Shown: positions 53,831 through 62,866, counted from the stretch's first letter. The stretch: DNA of 64,000 nucleotides from Pseudanabaena sp. lw0831 (GCF_016584665.1 NZ_BBJB01000056.1:55599-119598), one strand, 5' to 3'. Notes: a model not told the origin generated them from the letters alone. Program-made: numbers and translations.

Positions 53831-55471
53831 TTAGAAGGAGAATGTGGTACGAATTACACCAACAGTCGCAGTGCCGTTAGCACTGGCGCTGTTTTGGTTG
53901 AATACAAAGAACACACCAGGAGTGATGCTGATATTCTTAGAAACACGGAAGCGATAGAAAGCTTCCAAGTGATAAGGAGTATCTGCACTACCTTGCGCTA
54001 CGCCACCAACGTTGGTTCTAAGTAGTGGTTGGCCAAACATAATAGCAGCTAGATCGCCTTCGGTGAACAAGTCTTTACCAGACAATGCAGCCATCCAGCT
54101 GGTAAAGGTTGTTGATGCAGTAGTTGCGCCAGTTGTATCAGCAAAAGTCCAAGCACCCCAAGTATTGAAGGTAAACTTCTTGGTAATATCCCAAACCAAA
54201 CTACCTACAACAGTGTTGCTTCTGATACCACTTATCCCAGCAGCATTGGCAGCAGAGGCTCCAATTGAATCAACGTTTAAGCCAGAACCAAGACTGTTAC
54301 CAACAGTATAGGCATTAGCATAACCAACACCGAGAGTTAATACATCAGCAGGCTTGAACACAAATTGAGCGGCAATCTTGGTGTCACTACCAGTTAAACC
54401 ACCTTGTCCATTTGCAGAACCAGCATTAGATGCGGTGTATGCAAGTTCGAGATTAACTTTATCGCTAAACTTGAAATTCAAGCCTGCAATTGCTAATCCA
54501 CTAGTACCACCGCCAGATGCAATACGAATCAAAGGACTGTATTTCCCAAATCGAGAAATTGTACCTTGGCTGTCACTTTCAAGAGGATTAAGAGGGCTAA
54601 GAACATCTTCGGGAGAGCCAATTGGCGCGACGTATGCTGTGATGTTTTCGCCAATTGGAAAACGGTAGTACAAGCGATTAACTTCAAAAGTATTATCCGT
54701 TCTACCACTTTCAAAGGACAAACGGTTAGCATTCCATGAGTTCGTGCCATTGTTTAGAGATGGACCAATATTTGGAGTATTGCTGGCTTGTAAGCGGGTT
54801 CTCAACAAATCCTTACCAGTAAAGCTGGTGTCAAAGTTAAGACGAACGCGATAGCTGAAAATGGTATTAGTTCTGTCAAAAGGAGCACCAACACCATCGG
54901 TTGCACCCGCAAGAGCAAAGACCGCCTCGCCGCGTAGCTTGGTGGTGGTGGAGAATTGTTGAGCTTCGAGCTTCGCGGTCTTAGCATCAAGAGCATCGAC
55001 ACGACCACGAAGGGTTGCTAGTTCAGCAGCAAACTCTTCTTGAAGCTTTTGCAAAGTAGCTAGGTCTTCTTTGCTAACCTTGTCAGCCAAACCTGCGGAG
55101 ATGATTTCGTTGATCTTATCCAAGCAAGCATTCAAACCAGCAGCAAACTCGTAACGGCTAGTTGCTTGCTTACCACGAAAAGTGCTGTCAGGGTATCCAG
55201 CGATACAACCGTAACGCTCTACTAAGGATTGCAATGCGGTGAAAGCCCAGTCAGTAGGACGAACATCGCTGAGTTGAGATACTGAAGTTACATTTTGTGC
55301 AACAGCACTAGGACGCAGCTGAACTTGTTCAACAAGGGTGTCAGCACCTACGGAGCGAACAACTTCAGATTCTTTAGAAGCTTGAGCATTGGCAGCACCA
55401 GCAATAAGAGCAGATGCAGCAACAGCCGCTGAAATTACTAAGCCGCAATTTTTCTTAGAAAACTTAGACAT
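53831..55471 (-). CDS. SLH-domain OprB-type porin (iron-uptake porin class)
   Basis: The 546-aa outer-membrane protein has a signal peptide (GLVISAAVAASALIAGAANAQA), then an S-layer-homology domain (VSQLSDVRPTDWAFTALQSLVERYGCIAGYPDSTFRGKQATSRYEFAAGLNACLDKI), a coiled-coil (KEDLATLQKLQEEFAAELATLRGRVDALDAKTAKLEA) and an OprB-like beta-barrel ending in VGVIRTTFSF with a terminal Phe. This is the main cyanobacterial porin architecture (SomA/Slr1908 type), tethered to peptidoglycan-linked polysaccharide by the SLH domain and used for inorganic ions including iron. Confidence 0.93.
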   Translation of the reverse strand: MSKFSKKNCGLVISAAVAASALIAGAANAQASKESEVVRSVGADTLVEQVQLRPSAVAQNVTSVSQLSDVRPTDWAFTALQSLVERYGCIAGYPDSTFRGKQATSRYEFAAGLNACLDKINEIISAGLADKVSKEDLATLQKLQEEFAAELATLRGRVDALDAKTAKLEAQQFSTTTKLRGEAVFALAGATDGVGAPFDRTNTIFSYRVRLNFDTSFTGKDLLRTRLQASNTPNIGPSLNNGTNSWNANRLSFESGRTDNTFEVNRLYYRFPIGENITAYVAPIGSPEDVLSPLNPLESDSQGTISRFGKYSPLIRIASGGGTSGLAIAGLNFKFSDKVNLELAYTASNAGSANGQGGLTGSDTKIAAQFVFKPADVLTLGVGYANAYTVGNSLGSGLNVDSIGASAANAAGISGIRSNTVVGSLVWDITKKFTFNTWGAWTFADTTGATTASTTFTSWMAALSGKDLFTEGDLAAIMFGQPLLRTNVGGVAQGSADTPYHLEAFYRFRVSKNISITPGVFFVFNQNSASANGTATVGVIRTTFSF

Positions 55472-55609
55472 ATGAATTACTTTTCCTCACAACATGACAT
55501 GATTAAATATGTCAAATACAAATGTAGCAACAATTGCAGCCAAAAGTGAAGTGTTGCTGGACACATCTGCTGTGTTTTATAGCTAAAACGATATTTCAAC
55601 AAGTCATAG
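55472..55609 (-). promoter_or_regulatory. Porin leader and promoter region
   Basis: No gene is seen. The stretch upstream of the porin start should hold its promoter; I could not place the boxes with confidence. Confidence 0.4.
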
Positions 55610-55620
55610 ATTCCATGGCA

Positions 55621-55764
55621 TACCCCAGTTAAGGTGGTCAACCAACTTGCGTGATCCTAGCAATATAGATCCGCAAAGTTTCATGTCGAAAGTTTAAAAA
55701 AATGGATTTTTGAAGGCTGAAACAACCAATCTACGTTCGCTATTTTTGCACCTTAACTGGGGTA
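55621..55764. mobile_element. 144-bp MITE-like element, 16-bp TIRs, 11-bp target duplication
   Basis: Perfect 16-bp inverted ends TACCCCAGTTAAGGTG (55621-55636) and CACCTTAACTGGGGTA (55749-55764) are flanked by the exact direct repeat ATTCCATGGCA at 55610-55620 and 55765-55775. It has no coding capacity. The ends differ from those of the 175-bp element at 5257, but the duplication length is the same. Confidence 0.88.
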
Positions 55765-55775
55765 ATTCCATGGCA

Positions 55776-56362
55776 TTAAACTTAAAAGACTATTGGGGGA
55801 TCTTTGCGCCACCTACAATTTATTGGTGTAATGCTCTAGTTAATATTTAGCTATAGCAGCGATCGCTAAATTAAAGTCAAATAAAATTAATATACAAAAT
55901 ATTTGCTGGAGCAATTGGGCTAAAATGGGATCGTCAGGGGAAAACTATAGAAGCTAACTTTGCAAATTCGTAAGTTACCTAAGCCCTACAAGCATGGCAA
56001 AAAGCTAGAGCTAAACTCCCTACAGAGATAATCGAAGATAATCGAAAATTTCTTGGGGAATGCAATTCGGGATAAATAGAAATATGCGTTTCGATCCATA
56101 TTTTCATTATCCCTGTATTCAATCTGTAGTCATGTCGCAGAGCTATCAAGATCGTCTTTAAGAAGATAGATTAACTTCCACAGTTTCGTTTTGATAAGTC
56201 GAATCTCTTGAAGTTATTTGTCTGCTCTAATCGCCGAAAGCTTGATTGTCGCTGATTTGCGATTTTGATATCCGCTTGTAGTTTGTGTTCGTAGGTTGCT
56301 ATTTTGTTACCCCTCGTTTGCTCTAATTTGCTCACCTTAAACAATCTCTCGACCTTCGCCTC
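55776..56362. other. Gap before RNB gene with possible coding remnant
   Basis: Between 55897 and 56073 one plus-strand frame reads FAGAIGLKWDRQGKTIEANF, two stops four codons apart, then ALQAWQKARAKLPTEIIEDN and on to a stop. This protein-like composition across stops suggests a decayed gene of unknown family. The rest (56080-56362) is leader of the RNB gene and shows no gene. Confidence 0.4.
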
Positions 56363-58708
56363 ATGGAATTCTCGATTAATCAACTGTTAGACAATTTCTC
56401 TGATGACAAGCTAGTTACGCCCAAGGCGATCGAAAAAAAACTTGGGATCGGTGATGACAATAAAAGTGTTCGTCGTCTTCAAGTCGCTCTTGATGCGCTC
56501 GAAAAAATTGGCATTCTCGAAAAAGACAAGGGTCGATATCGCCGCATCCAAGAAGAAGGGTTGGTGGAAGGTCGCTTGCGTTGTTCAAGCAAAGGTTTTT
56601 GCTTTGCGATCCAAGATGTCGAGGGTGCTGAAGATATCTATGTGCGCGAAAGTCGTCTGAGCAATGCTTGGAATGGCGATCGCGTGTTAGTGCGGGTAAC
56701 TAAAGATGGTGTGCGACGGCGATCGCCTGAAGGCGAAGTACGCTTGATCCTTGAGCGATCGAATCCAACTTTGCTATCGACCGTAAAATTAACTGACGAT
56801 AGTTATCGAGCTGTGCCACTAGATGATCGCTTGCTGTTTGAAGTCGAGCTAGTGCCAGATGAAGAAACGCCTGATTTAGATGTGGCAGTTGGCAAACTTG
56901 TACATTTAGAAATGGTGAGATTTTCACTAGGCAATCACTTGCCATTGGGTCGAGTTTTACAGGTTTTGGGCGATGATGCTGAGTCAACGAATGATATCGA
57001 TCTGGTATGTTGCAAACATAATTTGCCAAGAAGATTTAGCGCCAAGGCGCTGACGGCTGCCGCAAGTTTGCCGAGGGGCGTAAGAAAAGCAGATCTCAAG
57101 CATCGTCTCGATTTACGCAAGACCCTGACTGTCAGAATTGGTAATGCCGCCGCGATTTCGATCGCAGAAGTGGAGAGCGGCTGGGAGTTGGGTGTACATA
57201 TTCCTGATGTGGCAACCTATGTAACAGCGGGTTCACCTTTGGACTTAGAAGCGCAAAAGCGTCTACGTTCATTTTTCTTGGGTGATACGATTTTGCCGAT
57301 GTTACCTGAGATGAATGTATTTAATCAGCCTGAATATCTCACGATGTCAGTTTTGATTAAATTGGATCGCGAAGGGAAGATGCTCTCGTTTGAGATTCAG
57401 CCTTCAGCAATATTGGTTCGTGCTAACTTGAGTTATCAGAGAGCGCAACAGATTCTTGATGGGAAGATGACAGTTGATGAGGATGCACCTAGCCAAGAAA
57501 TTGATACGGAAGTAGAAGAGTTGGTACATCTAATTGCTAAGGTGGGGACTTTTCTCCAAGAGCATTCTAATGCAATTAGACTGGTATTGCCACAGATTCC
57601 TTCGCAAGAAGCGGATGAGGGCGTGCGCGGCTTGACAGTAGTTCCCTTAACTTTGCAGATTTCTGGAAATGTAACGGAAATAATGATCTTGGCAAATAAA
57701 GCGATCGCTTCACACCTACAGTCTCTCTCTATTCCAAGCATCTATTTACGGCAAATTCCTCCCGATCAAGGGAAAGTCGATGACTGGACAAAGTTATTAG
57801 AGAGCATGGGGATTTCGGCGCAGCTAGAAACGCCCGATCAGATCCAGATTGCTGATTTGCATCGGATTTTGGAACAGGTGAGTCAGCTTGAACAAGGCGC
57901 GACTCGCGATATTCTCAAATATCTTTTGATGTCTATGTTTAAGACTAGCGAATATGTGCTTGCACCTTCACTGCACTTTGGATTGGGCTTAATCGATCTA
58001 CCCTATGTACATGGCGTATTTCCCCAAAACCATTATGCTGATTTGCTGATCCAGCGCATTTTGCATACTGTGTTTGAAGAAGGTCGCGATCGCCGAAGTA
58101 TCAGAATTAAGGATGGCGTAAATCTGCGCAGTTCTAGTGCCCATGGTCAAGTAAATTGGAGTGTTTTGCCACCTGAGACAGAACGTCAATTGATTGAGGA
58201 TTTAGAAGTCGTTGTACCAAAGCTAAATCAAGCTGATGCTTTGTATCATCGTTCAATTTCCGATCTTGATGGATTGCGGAAAGCCGAATTTATGAGATCG
58301 CACACAGGCGGGAACTTCTACGGCATCATCACCAGCGTCCAGTCCTATGGATTCTTTGTAGAGATCGAATCTCTCCTAGTTGAAGGTTTAGTCCATGTCA
58401 GTTCTCTTAAAGATGACTGGTATGAGTTCCCATTGATTAATGGCAAGGGAAGGGCAAGGGCTTCGACACTGCTAGTTGGACGTCGCAGTGGTCGTCAATA
58501 TTGTTTAGGCGATCGCGTAGAGGTACAGGTCAAGGGGGTAGACTACTATCGCCAGCAAATCGACTTAGTTGCCGTAGTGAATTCTGAGAGCGATCGCGAC
58601 CTGTCGAACACATCTGAATCTAATTTAGGATTAGAAGATATTTCAGAAGAATTTCCTGAAGAGATCGATGACGAAAATCTTGAAGAATCGCCAACACAAC
58701 AATATTAA
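56363..58708 (+). CDS. RNB-domain ribonuclease II/R homologue with degenerate active site
   Basis: The 781-aa protein has the RNase II/R layout: an N-terminal winged-helix segment, cold-shock-like OB domains (~70-200), an RNB domain (~225-560, GWELGVHIPDVATYVTAGSPLDLEAQKRLRSFF) and a C-terminal S1 domain (FYGIITSVQSYGFFVEIESLLVEGLVHVSSL). In active enzymes the RNB domain begins with an aspartate cluster of the type D-x5-D-x-D-D. Here the matching region (~250-268) reads RIGNAAAISIAEVESG with no aspartate. RNA binding may remain, but 3'-5' exonuclease activity is doubtful. The acidic tail is Glu-rich. Confidence 0.82.
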   Translation: MEFSINQLLDNFSDDKLVTPKAIEKKLGIGDDNKSVRRLQVALDALEKIGILEKDKGRYRRIQEEGLVEGRLRCSSKGFCFAIQDVEGAEDIYVRESRLSNAWNGDRVLVRVTKDGVRRRSPEGEVRLILERSNPTLLSTVKLTDDSYRAVPLDDRLLFEVELVPDEETPDLDVAVGKLVHLEMVRFSLGNHLPLGRVLQVLGDDAESTNDIDLVCCKHNLPRRFSAKALTAAASLPRGVRKADLKHRLDLRKTLTVRIGNAAAISIAEVESGWELGVHIPDVATYVTAGSPLDLEAQKRLRSFFLGDTILPMLPEMNVFNQPEYLTMSVLIKLDREGKMLSFEIQPSAILVRANLSYQRAQQILDGKMTVDEDAPSQEIDTEVEELVHLIAKVGTFLQEHSNAIRLVLPQIPSQEADEGVRGLTVVPLTLQISGNVTEIMILANKAIASHLQSLSIPSIYLRQIPPDQGKVDDWTKLLESMGISAQLETPDQIQIADLHRILEQVSQLEQGATRDILKYLLMSMFKTSEYVLAPSLHFGLGLIDLPYVHGVFPQNHYADLLIQRILHTVFEEGRDRRSIRIKDGVNLRSSSAHGQVNWSVLPPETERQLIEDLEVVVPKLNQADALYHRSISDLDGLRKAEFMRSHTGGNFYGIITSVQSYGFFVEIESLLVEGLVHVSSLKDDWYEFPLINGKGRARASTLLVGRRSGRQYCLGDRVEVQVKGVDYYRQQIDLVAVVNSESDRDLSNTSESNLGLEDISEEFPEEIDDENLEESPTQQY

Positions 58709-58796
58709 GTAGATGTACATAATTAATTACAAACCCAAACCCGTAAATTTGTGCCCCTGCGGGGCACAAATTTACGGGTTTGGGTAATTTTACTTG
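58706..58796. repeat. 91-bp TAAGTA-type hairpin element
   Basis: Left end TAAGTAGATGTACATAATTA, right end TACTTG. A perfect 25-bp stem (58733-58757 with 58761-58785) with a CCCC-TGC-GGGG apex. It starts inside the RNB stop codon and resembles 61550-61652. Confidence 0.82.
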
Positions 58797-58886
58797 AGAT
58801 CATGAACTGAAGCATTGTTTCAGTCCATGATCTTAAGCACTGAATTTATTTAGCTCCTAATCACTCCTCTCCGCGAGTTCTCCACC

Positions 58887-60902
58887 ATGTCGCTTTCCCG
58901 CCTATTGGTGACTGTTCTAAACCGTCTTCAGCCTTCTGCGGAGACGGTTATGCTTGTTTCTGCGATCGCGGTGGGCGTAATCAGTGGTACTGGTGTAACC
59001 CTATTTCGTAAGTTGATTTTATTCACCCAAGAATTCTATTGGCACAAAATAGCCGCAGTTCTTAGCAACCAGTGGCACTGGGCGATCGTCTTTATTCCAA
59101 TGATTGGAGCGCTAGTGGTTAGCCTTTTACGCTTCAAATTAGATAAATTAGATCAAGCAGAAGCTAAAGCTTCAAATCGAGAGCTAGGGTTATCCTACTC
59201 GCAGGTTCCACTAAAAACTGTGGCGGCGGCGCTTTCACTGGGCGCGGGAGCTTCGCTTGGACCAGAAGGTCCAAGCGTTGAGCTAGGTAGCAATATTGGA
59301 TCATTGCTGGGTCAAATGCTGCAATTTTCCAGCGAACGAATTCGGTTACTGATTGGAGCAGGAGGAGCCGCAGGGCTAGCCGCAGGTTTTAATGCACCGA
59401 TCGCAGGTGTATTTTTTGCATTAGAAGTATTGCTACGCGATTCCTATCGCACCAATAAATCCAGTCCCAACTCTGATGTCAGTGTTGTCGTTATTGCTTC
59501 GGTAATTTCGGCGCTGGTTTCCCAGATTAGCCTCGGTGAGAGACCAGCCTTTAGTCTACCCGTCTATGAGGTGCGCAGCTATTGGGAGTTACCGCTATAT
59601 CTGGGTTTGGGTGTGTTAGCCAGCGTCGTGGCACTGCTGTTTACCCATGCGATTAAGCAAGCTAAGAAATTCTTTGCAGGGGAATGGGCGATCGCCCCAT
59701 TCATGCGGGATCTATCCATGCCGATCAAGCTACTGATCGGTGGATTATGTGTCGGGATTATTGCCTTAACTTTTCCTGAAGTAATTGGGATTGGTTATGA
59801 AACGGTGGAATCAATCTTGCAAGATACCCCTTTCACGATTCCTTTGTTAATTATTTTGTTGGTAGTTAAACTTTTGCTGACGGCGATTAGTTCCGCTAGT
59901 GGCTTTGTTGGCGGGATTTTTGCCCCATCGATTTTCTTAGGAGCTGTGCTGGGTAGCGTGTATGGACAGGCGATCGCTTATTTTTTACCAGCCTCGATCC
60001 CAATCGCAGCTTCTCCTGCCTACGCCCTTGTCGGCATGGCAGCAGTTTTAGCAGGCACAGTTCGCGCCCCCTTAACATCGGTGTTGCTATTATTTGAAAT
60101 GACCCGTGACTACCGCATTGTTTTACCACTGATGGCAGCCGTCGGACTCTGTGCATGGGTACTTGACCAAATTGACACATCAAAATCCTCAGATCGGATG
60201 ATCATGCAATGGTCTGGTCTACCAGCCGATATCGAAGTCCTTGAAAAAATCAAAATCGCCGAAGTCATGACCCTCAATCCTGCCTCGGTCAAATATTCAA
60301 TGCCATTGCTACAAGCTGCCCAGTTTATTACCAGTGGCTATCATCACAGCGCTCTCGTATTTGATGATATTAACCACTTACAAGGTATTCTCACCACCCA
60401 AGATATTAAGAGAATTCTCTCTGCACCTTCAGGCGATCGCCCACTTGAAGAATTGACTGTACAGAATATTTGCACCTGCGAGGTACTTTGCACATTTGCT
60501 GATGAATCTCTTGCTGAAGCCCTGAAACGCATGGCAGCTAGGGACTTGCGGCAGATGCCCGTAGTTGATCGCCACCAGCCCAAGCGCGTAATCGGGATGG
60601 TCGATCGCCTAGCAATTACAACAGCCTATAATACAGCACTAACAAAACGGGCGATTGCTGCTAGAATTACAGCGACTAAATCGACTGTACCTATTGCTAA
60701 TCATAGTCATACAGCTATAACTAACGGTTCTAGTAATGGCTCTAGTAATATTTCTAGCAATGGTACTAATGACAAGAGCAACAATAAAGACAATAATTTA
60801 AGTAATTTAAATAATTCTCTAAGTAACACTTTAGATAGCACTTTAACCAACAACTTAAACAGAGAGTCAGATATTCAAAGTTCTGAGGCGATTTCCTCTT
60901 AA
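58887..60902 (+). CDS. ClC-family chloride channel/antiporter with CBS domains
   Basis: The 671-aa protein has about ten membrane helices with the ClC signatures LSLGAGASLGPEGPSVELGSNIG (the gating Glu of the G-x-E-G-P motif is present, favouring H+/Cl- exchange), AAGFNAPIAGVFFALE and SGFVGGIFAPSIFLGA. A CBS pair follows at ~455-585 (AEVMTLNPASVKYSMPLLQAAQFI, LQGILTTQDIKRIL, RQMPVVDRHQPKRVIGMV). The last ~60 residues are a low-complexity Asn/Ser/Thr tail. GUN4-like and HPt genes follow on the same strand. Confidence 0.92.
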   Translation: MSLSRLLVTVLNRLQPSAETVMLVSAIAVGVISGTGVTLFRKLILFTQEFYWHKIAAVLSNQWHWAIVFIPMIGALVVSLLRFKLDKLDQAEAKASNRELGLSYSQVPLKTVAAALSLGAGASLGPEGPSVELGSNIGSLLGQMLQFSSERIRLLIGAGGAAGLAAGFNAPIAGVFFALEVLLRDSYRTNKSSPNSDVSVVVIASVISALVSQISLGERPAFSLPVYEVRSYWELPLYLGLGVLASVVALLFTHAIKQAKKFFAGEWAIAPFMRDLSMPIKLLIGGLCVGIIALTFPEVIGIGYETVESILQDTPFTIPLLIILLVVKLLLTAISSASGFVGGIFAPSIFLGAVLGSVYGQAIAYFLPASIPIAASPAYALVGMAAVLAGTVRAPLTSVLLLFEMTRDYRIVLPLMAAVGLCAWVLDQIDTSKSSDRMIMQWSGLPADIEVLEKIKIAEVMTLNPASVKYSMPLLQAAQFITSGYHHSALVFDDINHLQGILTTQDIKRILSAPSGDRPLEELTVQNICTCEVLCTFADESLAEALKRMAARDLRQMPVVDRHQPKRVIGMVDRLAITTAYNTALTKRAIAARITATKSTVPIANHSHTAITNGSSNGSSNISSNGTNDKSNNKDNNLSNLNNSLSNTLDSTLTNNLNRESDIQSSEAISS

Positions 60903-60957
60903 AATTTATGCAGAGATTGTCTTAAATATCTGGTCAATTAGCCCAAACAAGGATGTC

Positions 60958-61548
60958 ATGGATAGCGAAGAAATACTAATTGAATTTGTGGGAAATGGCG
61001 ATCGCGCTAATGGTGAGTCGATTAAATCGGTTAGCACCGCTAAGATTAAAGACAGCATTCAAAAACTTGCTAGTTTAGTTCAGCAGCTCGCTACAGACAG
61101 TGCACCAAGTCAAGCTAATGGGTTAGCACTAGATGAGGTCGAAATTTCGATCAAGCTCACAGATGCTGGTGAAGCAATTTTATTAGGTGATGGCCAAAGC
61201 AATGGGTCAATGACTTTACGGTTTCGGCGCTCCAATAAAGTACTGGCGATCGCTAATGATGATACAAATACTCAATCCCAGCTACTCAACTCAAATACAG
61301 GCGTTAACTATACCAAGTTAAAAGCTTTGCTATCTAACGGGAAATGGCAAGAAGCAAATCAAGAGACATGGAACGTGATGTGTCAAGCAGCGCGTAAAAA
61401 CATTGGATCGGTGTTGACCGCCGAGGAGATTAAGCAAATTTCCTGTGATGACTTGCAAACCATTGATAACCTTTGGCGCAAGTATAGTAAGGGGCGGTAT
61501 GGATTCAGCGCTCAAAATCAGATCTATATGTCATCAATTCTGGGATAA
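60958..61548 (+). CDS. TRYPCO1-like domain fused to truncated GUN4 domain
   Basis: The 196-aa protein has two parts. Residues ~4-98 (ILIEFVGNGD, then IKDSIQKLASLVQQL and LDEVEISIKLTDAGEAIL with a TLRFRR end) resemble the trypsin-co-occurring domain 1 family of predicted conflict and signalling proteins. Residues ~117-196 (YTKLKALLSNGKWQEANQET, then DDLQTIDNLWRKYSKGRYGFS and QNQIYMSSILG) are the N-terminal half of a GUN4 domain, which in the chlorophyll pathway binds porphyrins. The protein stops where GUN4 would continue, one base before a repeat element. Confidence 0.7.
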   Translation: MDSEEILIEFVGNGDRANGESIKSVSTAKIKDSIQKLASLVQQLATDSAPSQANGLALDEVEISIKLTDAGEAILLGDGQSNGSMTLRFRRSNKVLAIANDDTNTQSQLLNSNTGVNYTKLKALLSNGKWQEANQETWNVMCQAARKNIGSVLTAEEIKQISCDDLQTIDNLWRKYSKGRYGFSAQNQIYMSSILG

Positions 61549-61549
61549 A

Positions 61550-61652
61550 TAAGTAAATGGACATAATTAATTACAAACCAAAATTTGTAAGGTTGCACCC
61601 CGCAGGGGCACAACCTTGCAAATTTTGGTGATTTATTTTGGACAAGTACTTA
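61550..61652. repeat. 103-bp TAAGTA-type hairpin element
   Basis: Left end TAAGTAAATGGACATAATTA (61550) and right end with complement TAAGTACTTGTCC (61652). Arms 61577-61601 and 61605-61629 pair with three mismatches or wobbles around GCA. It lies between the two half-GUN4 genes. Confidence 0.82.
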
Positions 61653-61720
61653 GACAGCTAGCAGTCTCATGTAGAAATTTCACGATCAACTCACAAGGCA
61701 AATCATCAGGGGTTAGTGTC

Positions 61721-62866
61721 ATGGATCAGGATAAGCAAAAACAGATTACAGGCTATTTTATTGAGGAGGCTAAGGAACATCTCCAAACAATTGAATCAGG
61801 GCTGCTTAATTTGGAAACGCTGATGGGCAACTCTGAAGCAGTCAATGAGATATTCCGAGCTGCCCACTCAATTAAGGGCGGGGCAGCTATGTTGGGATTT
61901 AGCAGCATTCAACATGTTGCGCATAACTTTGAAGACTATTTCAAAGTTATGCGTGAAAATACGAATTTTAAAGTCGATCAAGATTTACAGACTCTCTTTT
62001 TACAAGCATTTGACAAGTTACAAGAACTTGTCGAGCATTTGCAAAGCCCTTATGGGCTAACCAAAGATGCTGTTGATACTGTTATGGCTGGTTCCGATCA
62101 AATCTTTGCGAATCTCAAAAGTCATCTTCAAAATTTAATCGCAGGAAAAGCAACCCAATCAACGGTATTAGAGACAGAGACAAAAATTGAGACAAGGGGA
62201 ATGTTGTCAGCATTTCAGTCAGAAGTCCCGCTCAAGTTGCGAAGTATGCTGGAGCTATTTAAGCAGCCTGATAGTCCTCGCAGCCGCCAAAATCTAGGCG
62301 TAATTTGTACTCAATTACAGCAAATAGGCGATCGCTTTGGTCTAGCACCTTGGTCTGAGCTGATGGAATCGGTAAGCGCTGCAGTATCAAATCCTAACAA
62401 TCAATTTCGCGCCCTCGCACCAATTCTGATTAAGGAAATCAAACAGTCTCAGGAGCAAGTTTTAGCTCAGAAAGCACATCAAATCAAGACTTCACCACAG
62501 TTGTTACAGTTAATCTCTGCTAATAATTTAGCAGGTAGAACTGAAGCTCCCACAGCGCCTCTAAAAGCACCTAAAATTGCTTCTGAGAATACTTCAGCCG
62601 ATGAAGTAAGTAAGATCTTTGGGGCAGTGATCGAAGAAGATAAGGCAATGAAAGGTTGGCAAACCTTTAGCGATCGGGTTGGATGGCGACAAAATGGAAC
62701 TTGGATTGCATCCAATACTGCTTCTCCGCAGACTGCTCCTGATGGGCATTTTCCAACACCGCTTTGGTTAGCGTCATGGCATCAGTCCAAGGATACTAAA
62801 GCGAAAGAGTTTCAGGCTCAGTATGCAGCACTTTTAGCGAAGATTGCTAGCTGTAATATTAATTAA
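61721..62866 (+). CDS. HPt-domain protein with GUN4-C-like tail (CheA N-terminus-like)
   Basis: The 381-aa protein starts with an HPt domain (IEEAKEHLQTIESGLLNLE, VNEIFRAAHSIKGGAAMLG) with phospho-accepting His at residue 49, as in CheA P1. A helical middle region follows, but no kinase domain. The last ~75 residues (GWQTFSDRVGWRQNGTWI, then APDGHFPTPLWLASW) resemble the C-terminal half of GUN4, including the F-x-D-R-V-GW and GH-P motifs. In some cyanobacteria the pilus-motility CheA is split and its N-terminal half is a stand-alone HPt protein. ATG 61721 is preferred to upstream codons inside the repeat. Confidence 0.75.
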   Translation: MDQDKQKQITGYFIEEAKEHLQTIESGLLNLETLMGNSEAVNEIFRAAHSIKGGAAMLGFSSIQHVAHNFEDYFKVMRENTNFKVDQDLQTLFLQAFDKLQELVEHLQSPYGLTKDAVDTVMAGSDQIFANLKSHLQNLIAGKATQSTVLETETKIETRGMLSAFQSEVPLKLRSMLELFKQPDSPRSRQNLGVICTQLQQIGDRFGLAPWSELMESVSAAVSNPNNQFRALAPILIKEIKQSQEQVLAQKAHQIKTSPQLLQLISANNLAGRTEAPTAPLKAPKIASENTSADEVSKIFGAVIEEDKAMKGWQTFSDRVGWRQNGTWIASNTASPQTAPDGHFPTPLWLASWHQSKDTKAKEFQAQYAALLAKIASCNIN

